A stretch of 64,000 nucleotides of DNA from Chalara sp. BL73 (lineage: Eukaryota > Ascomycota > Leotiomycetes > Helotiales): positions 124,001 through 188,000 of the forward strand of contig CAKJVC010000075.1 in assembly GCA_918026815.1 (NCBI GenBank), given 5' to 3'. Positions 34,636 through 47,900 of this stretch are shown piece after piece. The notes beneath the pieces were generated by a model. It was given only the letters and a program-made list of their open reading frames with translations, did not search any database and was not told the origin of the DNA. A program made the translations under genes and the position numbers. Each line of letters starts with the position of its first letter. Within the stretch, counting starts at the first letter, position 1.

Positions 34636-36832
34636 CTTTTATAATTCCTTTATACGATTAGCTAGTTTCTGTGCATTTTTATAATTAAGCTTTTTTAATA
34701 AAGTATTAGCTTTAAGCGTATTTTAGTTTTAGTTCGTTCGAGAATCGATTTCGAATTTAAGCCGGTACGAAACTATTTTAATAAAAAAGTATAAAAAAGT
34801 TATTTGTGCTTTGTTAATTATAAAAAGTAATTCGTTTTAATTGTTTTAATAGTAATTAACAAAAAGTCGAAGCTTTTAATCGATATATTTGTTTATAATT
34901 TTCGTTTGGCCGTTTGTTTGCTTATAGTAAACTGTCGAAAGTTTAATTTTAACTTTAATAATTCTACAAAACTTGTTTCAAAAAAAAAATACAAATTAAA
35001 AACTTTTATTAAAAACTATCGATTTCGAAGTATATTTGAATCGGTATATTTACTAAAAAAAAAAAAGTCGTTACGCTACAAGCGTCGATTTTTTTGTAGC
35101 AAAAAATTGTTATTGTATTTTTTTTTAACCGATTAATAATAACTAAAATAGTATCGAAACTGTGTTTATTTGTAAAAAACTTTTTGAAATTTATACAAAA
35201 ATACTGTATTAAATATACAAGCACCGATAAAAAGTGTAATAAGCTTTGTTGTTTAGTTTAGTTAGTATAAACTGTTTTGCAAGTTTTACAATTAGCAATA
35301 TATCGTTTGCAGTTCGCATTTATACCGACTTAATAGTATTTAAAAACAAGCAACTGATAAGTTTTAGTTTTACTTAAATGTACGCTAAAAAATTAATTAT
35401 GCGTTTTTTAAATAAAGCGAGTATATAAAAAAGTATTTCGAAGTATATACAGCTTTTTTTTGTATAGTAATAATTTGTTTTCGAAGTAATAACTTTTAAG
35501 TAAAATTGCTCGTAAATCAAAAAATAACTTACAGTTAGTTTGTTGTAGTTTAACTACTAGTTTTAAAAAGTTTAAAAAAAATTTCGAAAAAGTTTCGAAA
35601 TTCAATAAAAAAATGTTTATCGCGAAAATGTATAGTTTAGCTAATTCGGCATTAATTTAAAAATCCAGGCGATAAAGTCCGAAAAGTACTTTAAAACGGC
35701 TGTTTTTTTTAGCTTTTTTTTTTAGCTTTTTTTTGTATAGCTACGTTTTGTTTTTTTCGGCTAAAAATATCGGTTTTAAAATTGTTTTTGCTTAACGTAT
35801 ATATAATTTTAAAATTAAAGTCGGAAAAAAACTTTATTTAGCGTATTTGTTTAGCTGTAAGCACTTTAGTAGTTATAAAGTATTTTAATAATTTATAGTC
35901 CGAATAAACGTTAATTTAATTTTAAACTAATATAAACTTAAAACGCTATTTGCGAAACGTTTTTACAATAGCGTATAGCTTTTTGTCGTGGATTTTTTAG
36001 TTTACTTTATAGCTTGTTAAAACGTGTAAATAAAAGCCGATAAAATACTATTAGCTGTTAAAGTACTTTTAAAAAATAATACTAGCAATAACTTTATTCG
36101 ACAAATTCGTTTTTAGCTTTGTAAAAAGTTCGAAGTCGAAATAGTAAATAACTTGTACTGTTAATAAGCTTTTTTGCAAATTTTCGAATATTTAGTTACA
36201 CTTTTTTGACTATATAAATAGTTTTGTAAAGCGTATAATAGTTGTTAGCAGTTTAGCTATTAAGTCGAAGTTGCGTATAAACTGTCGATAAAATCCGTAA
36301 AATCCTAAAAAAAACTTTATACTTGTAACGATAGTAAGTCGAATTTAGTTTCGTAACAGTTTTGTTTTATTAAAGTTTACTTTTAATTTTTCGGTAGTTA
36401 AAATGTATTTTAAATACTTAGTTTTAGTAACGTAAAACTCGCATTTAGCAATATCGGCTTGAAGTTCGGCATTACGAAATTTTTGCAACATTTTTTTAAC
36501 GTGCTCGATATAAATAGTAAAATTTTCGAAATAAATAAAAATATCGTTGAAGTATACTATACAAAAATTATTTAAATATTTTATTAAAACGTCGTTTATG
36601 TATTGCTAATACGTAGCAAGTTTATTAGTAAAACTAAAAAGTAATATTTTATACTTGTAAAATCCGTAGCAAGTTTTAAACGTTGTGTATTTTTCTGAGT
36701 CGAAATTTATTCGAATTCTGTAAAATACTTAACAAATGTCGAGCTTTGTGAATATTTTAGCTTTTAATACTCGGCTTAACAACTTATTAATTCTAAAAAT
36801 AAAATAAAAGTCGTTTCGAGTTAAAGTATTTA
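34636..36832 (-). mobile_element. Element A, 3' part: minus-strand Ty3/gypsy RT, RNase H and probable integrase
   Basis: On the minus strand from 36832 downward the text continues a reverse transcriptase (TLTRNDFYFIFRINKLLSRV, KAKIFTKLDI, then VYFNDIFIY near 36540) and RNase H (about 36250-35850). Lower coordinates probably hold the integrase but are too damaged to divide. It is the downstream half of a gene whose upstream half lies at 63128 and beyond. It stops at the E1 LTR. The 3' LTR of A is not seen, so it was lost or lies outside. Confidence 0.8.
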
Positions 36833-37133
36833 TGTAACAATCGAAGGCATATAAACTCCTGATTACGTGGCAAGGTACGGACCCAAGATGGGGAAAAGCC
36901 TATACGGACCCTTTTCGGGCATGGCACTTATATCCTTTACGGACTTAAGTACAACACGAACTCCGGAAAAATAAAAAAAAGAATATAAAAAGCGCTTTTT
37001 ATGTTTACAAGATTATTTTTTTTTTTATGTTTTTTATATTTTTTGTAGTAAATTTTTTAAAATGCTACTATTAGCTTAAAATACGTACTTTTATATACTT
37101 TTATTTAGTTTGTAATGTTTTAACGTTATTACA
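36833..37133 (+). repeat. Element B 5' LTR
   Basis: 301 bp. The outer left part keeps GGACCCAAGATGGGG and GGACCC words; the right (inner) part is AT-shifted. Confidence 0.9.
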
Positions 37134-40100
37134 TTATATAAAAAACATTAATTCCGCTAAAAACAGCTTAATAAAATATTTTATTTAAAGCACTTTTAAG
37201 TATCGACTTTAATATCGGAAAAAATCCGGTATAAAATAAAAACAAATACTGAAATAACTCGTATAGCCGCAATATTAAAAAACTCGCGAACAACTAGTAA
37301 ACTAAAACTTAGTTTAGTACAAAGCAGCTAGTAAAAATCGTTAAAGTAACGTTAAAAAAAATACTGAAACTTTTAAAAGCTTTTTTACACGCAAAAAAAA
37401 ATTGCGCATAAAAACAAAAAATACAAGCTAAAAACACCGACTGTTTTACAACAACTATTCGACCAGAAATAAAAGTATAGTAAAACAACAACTATAAAAC
37501 TTCGCTTTTTCGAAAAATATAAATATAATATATACGCAAAGCGAAAAACTTAGTTAATTTAGTTTAACTTAATTTACTAAAAAAAAAAAAAAAAAAACTT
37601 TTAAAAAGTTTAAAATTTATACTATAGCTAAATTAAGTAAATTATTAAAAAATATAAATACTAAATACGATTTAAAAATAGCACAATTTAACAAAACTTT
37701 TACAATATTTACTGTTTTAGTAATAAACAATTAAACTTCGAAATTAAATAACGGTTTAATTAAAGTTAATTCGAACTAAAAAAACTTTATACCGCTTTTT
37801 AATAAAAAAAAAAATTTAAACGACAGTAACAACGACTATATACACTGTAAAATTAAAAAAAAAAAAGCAAATTATTGTTTTAAATATACTAAATTTCGAA
37901 CTTAAAAAACTTTATAAAAATCCGAAAACTTTTTCGATTATTTTTAAACTTTTAAAAACATAAAATTTAAAAAAATAAAGCTTAAAAAAATTGTTTTTTT
38001 AAATAATAAAACTAAACTACTTTTTTAGCAGTAAAAAGCTTTTTTAATAAACCGACTTAAATTACACTTAAAATTTTACTTGTTAAAAAAATTAAAAAAA
38101 GCACTTATATAAAACATAACTAAAAATACTGTTAAAAAATACTTAAAATTTCGTTACTTATTTAAAACTCGTAAATTTAAAACAGCAAAAAAAATGCTAA
38201 AACTTTTAGCTTTTTACTATATAACTAAAAACGAAACAAAGCAAACAAAAACAGTATTTTATAAATTAACAATAAAAAAAAAACATACTTTTAAAATTTT
38301 TTTAAAATTTAAAATATGTTTTTTAAGTATTGCAATTAAAAAAAACGTAGCTAAATCGAAATAGTTTTTTTATTTATAGCAAAAAATAACTTTAAAATTT
38401 AAAAAAACAACAAAAACAACAAAACGCAATTAAAAAAAAAGTTTTTAAAAAATAGTTGCACATTTATTTTTAATTAACTAAAAAAATCGTCGAAATACTG
38501 AAATTTTTTTAATTAGTGTTATAAACAAAACTATACTAATTTAGAAAAAATACTAAATTAAAGCAATTAATTTATACAACTTTAAAACTACGACTTTTTT
38601 TTATATATTATATAAAAAGTTTAGCACATTAAACTATTGTTTTTTATTTACAGTTAAAAGTTACAATTTTTTTTTAAAAAAAAAACAAGTACTTTTGTAA
38701 ATATAACAAAAAACAAAATAAACTTAGTATATTTTCGATATAAAAAAACTAAACATTTTTAGTTAAAATGTTTTTTAAACATTATTATAAAAAAAATTGC
38801 TACTAATATAAAAGCAATAATAAATAAAACAACGAAATATAAAAAACAACAATATACTTTAAAATTAAACTTGAAAAAAAATCGGAAAAAAAACGAAAAA
38901 GTTTAAAGCAAAGTTTTTTTTTAAGCTTGCGCAAATGTAATTTGTTAAATTTAAATTTATTTAAATTAATAAGTAATACGCAATTTTTAGTTTTATGTAT
39001 ATTTAGTATAAATAAAATTGAAATAGCTTTTTAATCGTTAGTAAACACAAAAACTACTAAATACTTTTTTATTAATAGTGCGCTAATTAAACACTTTTCG
39101 GACTTTTTTTAAACTAAAATTAAAAAAAAAATTTATTTTGTTTTTATTTGTAGTTACAAAAAGAAAATTATAAATTATGCTTTAAAATATATTCGTTTGC
39201 ATTTTACAATTAATAAACAAAAAATATTTAACTGTTTTTTTGTGCTTTTTAATTTTAAAAACTAAAATATTATTATCGGTATTAAATAAATAAAACGTTT
39301 TAAAATATTATTAAATTTAATTTAGTATAAATTCGTATAGTTTATCGGAACTTTTTCGATTTTATACTAAAACAAAACTATTTTTATACTTTTTTTTAAT
39401 TTAAAAAATATTATTATATTTAATTTTTAAAACGACGTAATTCGAAAAAACGAAACTTTAAATCGAAAGTATTAACGCAGCAAAAAAAAAGCATTTTTAA
39501 ACTTGCTACAATTTGTTTTCGATTTAAAAATTTTAATTTTTCGAAAAAATGTAACAGTTTTAATAATATTAACTACATTAACGGCACTAACTGTATTAAC
39601 AGTATTAATTATTTTTATTTTAAAACGTAAACGTAAACGCTAAAAATTTTTAATACTTTTTTTACAAAACATTAAACTTTTTAATATTTGCGAAATTAGC
39701 GTTAACGCGTTTTACTATTATATAAAACAGAAATTTTTAAAGTTTTTTTAAACTATTTTTTATAAAATTAATAAAAAACGTTTTAAAACTTAAAGTTTAA
39801 ATTACTTACTAAAAAAAAAAACTTTTTATTTTACGAAAATTTTAACACGAAAACTTTAATTAATTAAAAACTGCTAAACAACTTTAAAAAGTTTTTCGAT
39901 ATGTTTTTAAAAATAGCATTTAATTAATTACTTTTATATTGTTTGTATAACTACAAAATTTATTTTCGAATTATTTTTATATCGACAATTTATTTAAAAG
40001 TTGAAAACTATTAAAAAATATATATTAAAAAACTTTAAAAAAAGATTTATTGTTAATAATAATAGCTTTTTTTACTTTTTAATTTTATTCGTAAAAAAGC

Positions 40101-41669
40101 AAAATAAAAGTTTAAAGTTTTGTATTAACTATTGCAAATTAAATACTTTTATTCGAACCGATTTATATTCGATTTCGCAAATAAACGAACTTTTGTCGAA
40201 AGTTAACAAAACTAAATTTTTTACTAAATTCGATATACAACAAACTTTTTACTGAATTAAAATAAATTTAAAATCGGAAAAGTATATTACTTTTCGAACT
40301 AAATATAAAAACTACAAATATAAAATGTTATTATTTAAATTTACTAACGGTTCGATTACTTATTAAAAGTATATAAACAATATACTTATAAATTTCTTTA
40401 ATATTTTTTATATTGTTTACTTAAATGATATTTTAATTTATTTCGAATCGCTAAAAAAACACGAAAAACATGTTAAAAAAATGCTTTAGCAATTGTATAA
40501 AGCGAAACTTTAAACTAATATTAAAAAATACGAATTTAACACTATTAAAACTAAATATTTAAAATATATTTTAACTACTAAAAACTTAAAAGTAAACTTC
40601 GACAAAATAAAATTTTTTCGGACTTAAACTAAACTTTATACAATAACAAGTATAAATTTTTTTTTAAAATTTTGCGGATTTTACTAACAATTTATTAAAA
40701 ATTTTAAAAAAATCGCGAAACTTTTAACTATTTTTATTAAGCTTACTAACCTTTTTAAATAAACTAAAAAATGTAACATAATTTTTAAAAAATTAAAACA
40801 GTATTTTTTTTTTTTTTTAAATATTGCGCTATTTCGACTTCGAACTTTTTATAAAACTAAAAACCGACGCGTTAAATAGTGTAATTGCAAAAATTATATT
40901 TTAATTGTATAACAATATTACTTAATATTCGGTCGGATTTTATTTGTATATACTAGTAAATTATAAAGCTAACTAAAAAATTTATAACAAAAAACTTTTT
41001 GCAATATTCGAAACTTTTAAAAAATAAAAACTAAAGTTTATATTTACTAGCAGCTAAATCGTAGTATATTCGAACTATTATTTTTTAAAGTATTTTATAA
41101 CGACTAAACTTTTAACTGTTAAACAAATACGTTAAATAAAATTTTTATCGGATTTCAATTTTAAAATTATATATATTTTCGGAAAAACTAATTAAAAAGC
41201 AAATATTTTAAACAAAAAAAAACAAAACTTTAAAAAATAAAAAGCAATAAAACAAAACACTAAATTCCGAACGCTGCTAAAATTTAATAAATTGAATTTT
41301 CGAATTAACGCCGAACTAGCACAAATATTCGTAAAATGCAACTAAATGTTTGCTAAATGCAGTTTAATGCAAACTAAATGTAACTTTAATGTTTTAAAAA
41401 TATTAAAAAATAACATTTTAATACTTCGAAACTTTACCGATTTAATAAATTAACTTAAAAACGACAACAAAAAGTCGTTTAAAAAACAACAAAAAAATTT
41501 GACTTTCGAATACATTATAAAAAACGGACTTTTGCTATACTAAAAAAAACTATACGTAAACTGCTATACTTTTTTTTGTACGAACTTAATTCGAAAAATA
41601 TATAATTAACTTTTTACAGTTTATTTAAAAAAAGCTAAAACTTACTAGTTGTTTGCGCGTAAGTACTAC
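37134..41669 (+). pseudogene. Element B gag, protease, RT, RNase H and integrase N-terminus
   Basis: Gag (about 37.2-39.0 kb) is too damaged to read. Protease-like text DIIIGIKWI occurs near 39275. RT is best at 40001-40450: KKYILKNFKKRFIVNN, LKFCINYCKLNTFI and KFFTKFDIQQTFY, then VYLNDILIY near 40420. RNase H follows to about 41200. The integrase zinc domain starts near 41600 (KTY, stop, LFARKYY) and is cut at 41669 by element D; its other half resumes at 53123. Confidence 0.8.
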
Positions 41670-41843
41670 TGTGAGCAGAATAGGGTGGGTGCCTAAAAAG
41701 AAACAATTTCCCAGGTATAAATGTACTTTAGTTTTCTTTTTATAGAATCAATCAAGCAAGAACAAAGTTACTTTCTATTAAAAATAATCTATAAGTCTTC
41801 AGATTAAAGTTACGAAGTCACACACCGGTTTATTTTTATCACA
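41670..41843 (+). repeat. Element D 5' LTR
   Basis: 174 bp. The outer left end keeps AGGGTGGGTGCC and TTTCCCAGG, which are AAAGTAAGTGCT and TTTCTTAAG in the other copy. Confidence 0.9.
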
Positions 41844-44800
41844 TTAGTGACCTACGCAAAAGGCGCGCGCGCATACACACGACGTGTCGCACATTTTAAA
41901 TGAGTTTCTATAGAACTTAAACACTCGTTATTATACGAATGCTTTTTTAACATTTTTTAAAACACGAACAACAAAAAAAAAAAAGTAATATAACTTTAAA
42001 AAAGTTTTTAATAAACAAAAGTACACAAAAAAACAACGATTAACCTTAAAAAAAACGAAACTAAAAAAGCGGAAATAAACTATAAAAGCAAATACGAAAA
42101 AACTTAAAACAAAAAGCCCGAGCTGCAAAACTTACAATTTAAAGTTACTTTAAGTTAAAATAAAATAAAAACGCCGAAAACAAAAACGAAAAAAACATAC
42201 ACAAAAAACAGAATTCTTTAATTACACTTTTTACAAAAAAAAACACATTTCGACAAAAACTTGTTTAAAAATTTACAAAACTGTACAAAACAATAGCAAA
42301 CACAAACTAAGTATTTTTTTCGAGCTTTTTACAGCCGAAAAACTTAATTTTTTAGCAAAAAAAATTAACGGATTTTGCTATTATAGCACTTATTTCTATT
42401 ATAGCTTTTAACTCGGCAATTGCAAGCTTTAAATTTCTTTTTTTTGTTCCGAAATCGAATAGAATACTTATTTTTAATAATTTAAATATAACTAAGTTTT
42501 TAAAAAAATAAAATAAAATAAGTCAAAAATATTGTTTAAATAATAAAAAAAAAAAAAAAAAACTACTTCGATATTACGAATACGTAATAAAAAACAGTAT
42601 TAAAGCAATAAACGAATTTAAAAACTTAACAATAACGTACTAGCAACTTTATAAAACTTTCGTTAAAAAATACTAAATTTATAACGAACAACAAACAATG
42701 TATACTTTTTAATACTTGTACAAATTTGTAGCAAAAGTACGCAAAAAAAAAAATAGAAAAACGTTAGCGTACTGCCGACAATTCGCACTTATTATTAAAA
42801 AGCTGTTTGTTAAAAATGTTTTAACAAAAAGCTAAACTGCAATCGAATTTATAAAAAAACTATTTTTATAAACACAACGAAAAGTGTTATACAAATTTAA
42901 AATAAACTTTACTAACTATACTATGTATAAATACACGAAAATTATAAAATACGTAATAGCAAAAGCACAAATAACAAACAGCTAAAAAAAAACTTTAAGT
43001 AAAAACGCTAAAAAAAATAAAAAACTCGAAAAATTAATTACAAACATTTCAGCACCGATTAAAATACTAAAAGCTGCTAAACCGGAAAATATTGTTAAAA
43101 TTTTTACAAAAACTAAAAAAAATCAAGCTATTATCGATACTTTGTACAACGAACTAGCTAGCTTAAAAATCCAAAATACTATACTTAAAATAAAAAACAA
43201 TAAAAAAACTACTACAACGCCGAAAATATTTGCTAATATCAAAACGGTTATATTCGACACAGTTAAACAATACTTAAAACCGGAATATTAAAAAAGTCAA
43301 TCGGTAAACGTAATAGCAATATAAAAAAAAAAAACAGTAAAATAACTAAAAAAAAAAGTTCGAAAAATGCTATTACTGCTACAACAAAAACACTACTGTT
43401 TTTTATTACAAGTTTTAGCAAAACTGTTCGGTATAAATAAAATATATAGTAAACAAACTTATTTATATAAATACCGATCGAAAAATATGTTTTAAGCTAA
43501 AAAAAAAAAAATTATTTTAGTTACTTTTTTACTAAAAAAACCGTAAGCCGAACAAATAATTTTAAAAATCAAAAGTACAAAACTAAATTTTAATATTAAA
43601 AACTAACAAAACCGAAAAAAAAGTTAAAAAAACTTAACAGAATCCGTTAATATACAACTTTTTGCGATATACTAAAAAAACAGCAATAATAAAAAGCATA
43701 AAAACACGAAAAAAATATAAATCGCTGCAGTCGAAAAACTTTTTAAACAAGTTTAGTTTGTTAAAACTTTAATACAATTTTCAAAAATTTTAAAACAACA
43801 ACTTTTTACAAAAAAAAAAAACTTAATTATTCCGAAAATAATCCGACTTAAAAACTATATTGTATTTACTGTTACTTTTAAGTTTATTAAAATAAAAAAC
43901 AAAAAGCTAACAGTAAAAATTATTTTTAATTTAATTTCGAAAAAAAAAGTGCCGAAAATACAAAAAAAGCAATTTTTGAATTAAATTTTAAAAAAAAAAA
44001 GCTCGCGAAAAATACTTAACACTTTTTTTAATTAAAACATAACGTTAAAAATAAAAAACATTTTAGCAATAAGTTAAACGTTTAATACAGTTATAAAAAG
44101 AAAAACGTTGCTTTTAGCTGTTTCGGTATTAAAAACACACTTTACAACAAAAATCAATACGATTAACTTAAAAAAAGTTCGCTTTTTTCAAGAAAATGTT
44201 TTATAGTTAAAGTTAAAATCAATAAAACGAGCAAACAAATTAAAACACTAATAAATAGCGAAACAAAAGTCAATTTAATAACTCGAAAAACAGCCGAAAA
44301 CAGTAAATTAACTATTTAACAAAAATTAAAAATTTTTATAAAAATAACTAACGGATTAAACTATTAATTTTACGAAATTTGTAAAAACGTAAAAATCGAC
44401 ATTAAAAAAATAATTAATCAAGCTAGTTTTTTTATTACAAAATATAAAAAAAACAAAATACTACTTAAATTACTATTTATTTATAAAACAAAAATAACTT
44501 TTAACTATAATAAAAAAACTAAATGTTAGTTTACGAACTTTAAAAGTTTTAACAATAAAAACATAAAAAAAGTGCAAGTAGCAAATAAAGTAAATAATAT
44601 TACGCTTTTTTATTCCGAATAGCTATTAATAAAAGTAAACGCTGCGAACTTAGTAAAAAAAAGTAAAAACAATAAAAAAAAAAGCGACAATAATAAAACA
44701 GCACAAACTAATAAACGACAATTTTAACTTAAAATTACTTTAAATTAGCAATACCGACTAATAATTAGCAATAATAATAAAAAAGTTAAAGAGTTTTTTT

Positions 44801-45289
44801 TTATAAGTAAAAAAAAAATATTCAAATTTAAAAAAAACAACTAAATTAAACAATAAAGCGAATTAAAAAAACAACGAATAAAAATGTAAACAGTAAAAAT
44901 AAATACTACGTACAAACTTAAAACTTTAAAAACACGGCTATTAAACAAACTTATTTTAAACAACAAAAAGCTCGGAAAACTAAATAACTAACTCGAAAAA
45001 ACAAAAAAAACAAACTTTTTTCAACAAAGCAAAAAACGCTATTCGCGCTATTTTATAAAAAAATTCTCGAATATTGCAGAAAATAAAAAACTTACAAAAA
45101 AAAAATTTAAAAAACTCGTAGTCGAAAAAACTTTTACGATAAAAAAACGCGAAGTATTTTTTAAAATGTTAACTTTAAAAAAAAAAGCTATAGTTTTTAC
45201 TTAGAAAAAAAATAAAAGAATTAACTTAAAAGTAGTTTTTTTCTAGAAAATTAAAACCGTTAAATACAAAGTTTAGCAATTTGCTAATT
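41844..45289 (+). pseudogene. Element D leader, gag and protease region
   Basis: The first 60 bp after the LTR are little mutated (GGCGCGCGCGC). Gag is unreadable. An aspartic-protease-like stretch is legible at about 44220-44560, including TARKTAEN-like and YEICKNVKIDI text. Many in-frame stops. Confidence 0.55.
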
Positions 45290-47900
45290 TTTTTATTTTT
45301 CGAGCATTAATAAGTAAAGTAATCGAAATACTAAAAAAAAAAAAAAAAAAAAGCTTTTTTAAGCGAAAAAAAAGCTCGTATAAAAATCCGTAGTTTTTAG
45401 TAGTTAAAAAACAAAAAAAAAAGTATCGTTTAATTAACGTAGCAATAAAAATAAATAAGCATATTATTAAAAATGCTAACTTGCTTTTTTCGGTAAACGA
45501 ATTTTCAAAAAATTCGTTAAATGTATTATTGCATCGCTAATAAACCTGTTTTTAAGCTATAATTAAATCGTACTAAACGAAAATAGTCGAAATTTTACAG
45601 TATTTATAACGTTTTTAAGTTTATTTCGAATAACTATACTTTTTTAAAGTACTACAAATTTAATAGCTTAATTTGTTCGAATTATTACGCGAATTTTCGA
45701 AAAGTCGATTTTATTAAAAGCATTATTGTTTTTAAACGACATTAAAATTAAAAAACTAACTAGTATATACAATAACGAAAAAATAAAACTAAAAGTCAAA
45801 AAATATGTTTTAAAATACTTGCAATTTATAAATCGAGTTTTTGAAAAACTTAAAAAAGCAAACTTTACAATCGGCTTTAAATTACAGTTTTGCATAAAAA
45901 GCTTAACAGTTGTCGGCTATATAACTAAAACAGAAAAAAAATAGTTCGACAATACTAAAGTTATAAAAATTACAAAAAAAAAAAAAAACGATTTCGACAT
46001 TACAAAAGCTAAAACTTTTATAAAAGTAGTAGTATACTATAAAATTTAAATTATTAGATTTTTATTATTTGCAGAACTAATTTACAAACTATTTAAAAAA
46101 AAAGTAAATTAAAACTAAAAACAAAATTAAATTAACGCGATAAAAAGTTTAAAAACGGCTTTAACTACAATACTATATTTAGTAAAAATAAACTACTTTA
46201 AAAAATCAAAACGCATTGTTTACAAAATCGATGTAAACTTTAATAAATAAAAAGCAACGTTAAAACAAAAAAACTAAAACAAAAAACTATACTTTTTTCG
46301 ATTCGAAAATAAACTTTAAAATAAAACTAAAAAGAATTATAACGTTACAAAACGAAAATGCAAAAAAGTGCTTAAAGCTTTAAAAAAGTTAAAAAACTAG
46401 TTGTATAGTGTTTATTTTATTTTCGAAACAAATATAAATGTTTTAGTAGTTTAATTAAATAAAACAGCAACTAATTTATTAAAAGCATTTGTTACGCAGT
46501 AAATCGCATAAATTAAATTGTTTGATTTTAAAGTACGTTACATATTAAAAAAAAAGCACACAGCAGCAAATAAACTATTACAGCGCTTTAAAACAGCTTT
46601 AAATAACTAAAACGAAAAAGCGAAAATAAATATAAACAAATAAATCGCTACAAAATTAAGTTCGGTTTAAATATATACTGTCGAAATCGGAAATAAATTA
46701 AAACAAAAAGTTTTAAACGAAAATTACAACGAAAAATTTTATGCGATTACGTAGTACTTAACAATACTACAAAAGTTTAAAAATATAAACAAAAAAAATT
46801 TACAACTTTTAAAACAAAAGTACTAAAGTATACAGTATATAACAAAAAACTTTAAAAAACAGCTATAAAACTATATTTTGTACGTTTTGTAATAAATAAC
46901 AAAAAGCAACAAACTTAAACTATTAAAGTATTACACAATAATTTAAATTACAAAAAAGTCGAAAAAATGTATTACTGTTTAAATTTTAAATACTACTAAA
47001 AACACTTTTACAAAAATGTAAAAGCTTATATTAAAAACTGCAAAAAATGCTAATTTAAAAACAGTACACGTTTAAAAAAGCTAATGTTTTTTATATAAAT
47101 ATTAACAACTTAAACTAAAGTCGGTTTAAATGTTGTTTATATACTTTCGGATTTTAGCAAATACTATTTAGTAACTGCGAAATGTAACTTTTTTAGCTAG
47201 TTTAAATTACGACTTTTTATAAAAACAAATTTAAAATCGGTAATAAAATTTTTTTAAAAAAACGTTGTTTATAAATACGAAGTTTTTAAAAAATTAGTTG
47301 TCGATAAAAAGCTAAAAAACAAAAAAATAATTAAAACTTTTTGTAAAATTTACAAAATAAAAAAAGTTCAAATTTCGGCTTACAATATTTAAACAAATAA
47401 AATAATAAAACGAAGTTATTAAAAAATTTCTAAAAAACTTGCTAAAATAAAACAAAAAAATGCAAAAAAATAAACGAAATGCTTAAACGCTGTATTTTTA
47501 ACGAAAAAAACGACAATACACAAATTTACAAAAGTTACATTATTTTATTTCGAATACAAAAAAAAAACAGTTTTTTTTATCGAAATACAATATTTAATAT
47601 AAAGAATTTTAAACTAAAAATTTGTATTAAACCGAGCTAATTTGTTAATCGTTAAAAAACGTTAGCTCGAAACTAGAAATAAAAATATTGCTAAGTTCGC
47701 TTTGCGCAAAAAAAAATATCGTAAAAAAAGCAAAAAATACTTCGATACTATTTATAATTTACAAGTCGAAAAACTTAAACAACGCGATATTGTATTATAT
47801 TACAATTTACAATTCAAAATCAACAAGTTAAATAACAAAAAGCTTTTTTATAAATAATTTAGACTTTATCGAATTGTAAAAACAAACTTAGTTAAAAAAA
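45290..47900 (+). pseudogene. Element D RT, RNase H and integrase
   Basis: RT text runs from LRALISKVIEIL through YRLINVAIKINKHIIKNANL (about 45425-45490) to FLNDIKIKKLTSIYNNEKIK (45726 on), where the catalytic FLDD reads FLND. RNase H follows to about 46650. Integrase text is seen near 46980-47500 (YYLVTAKCNFFSWFELRLF, VVDKKLKNKKIIKTFCKIYK). Stops occur throughout. Confidence 0.8.
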
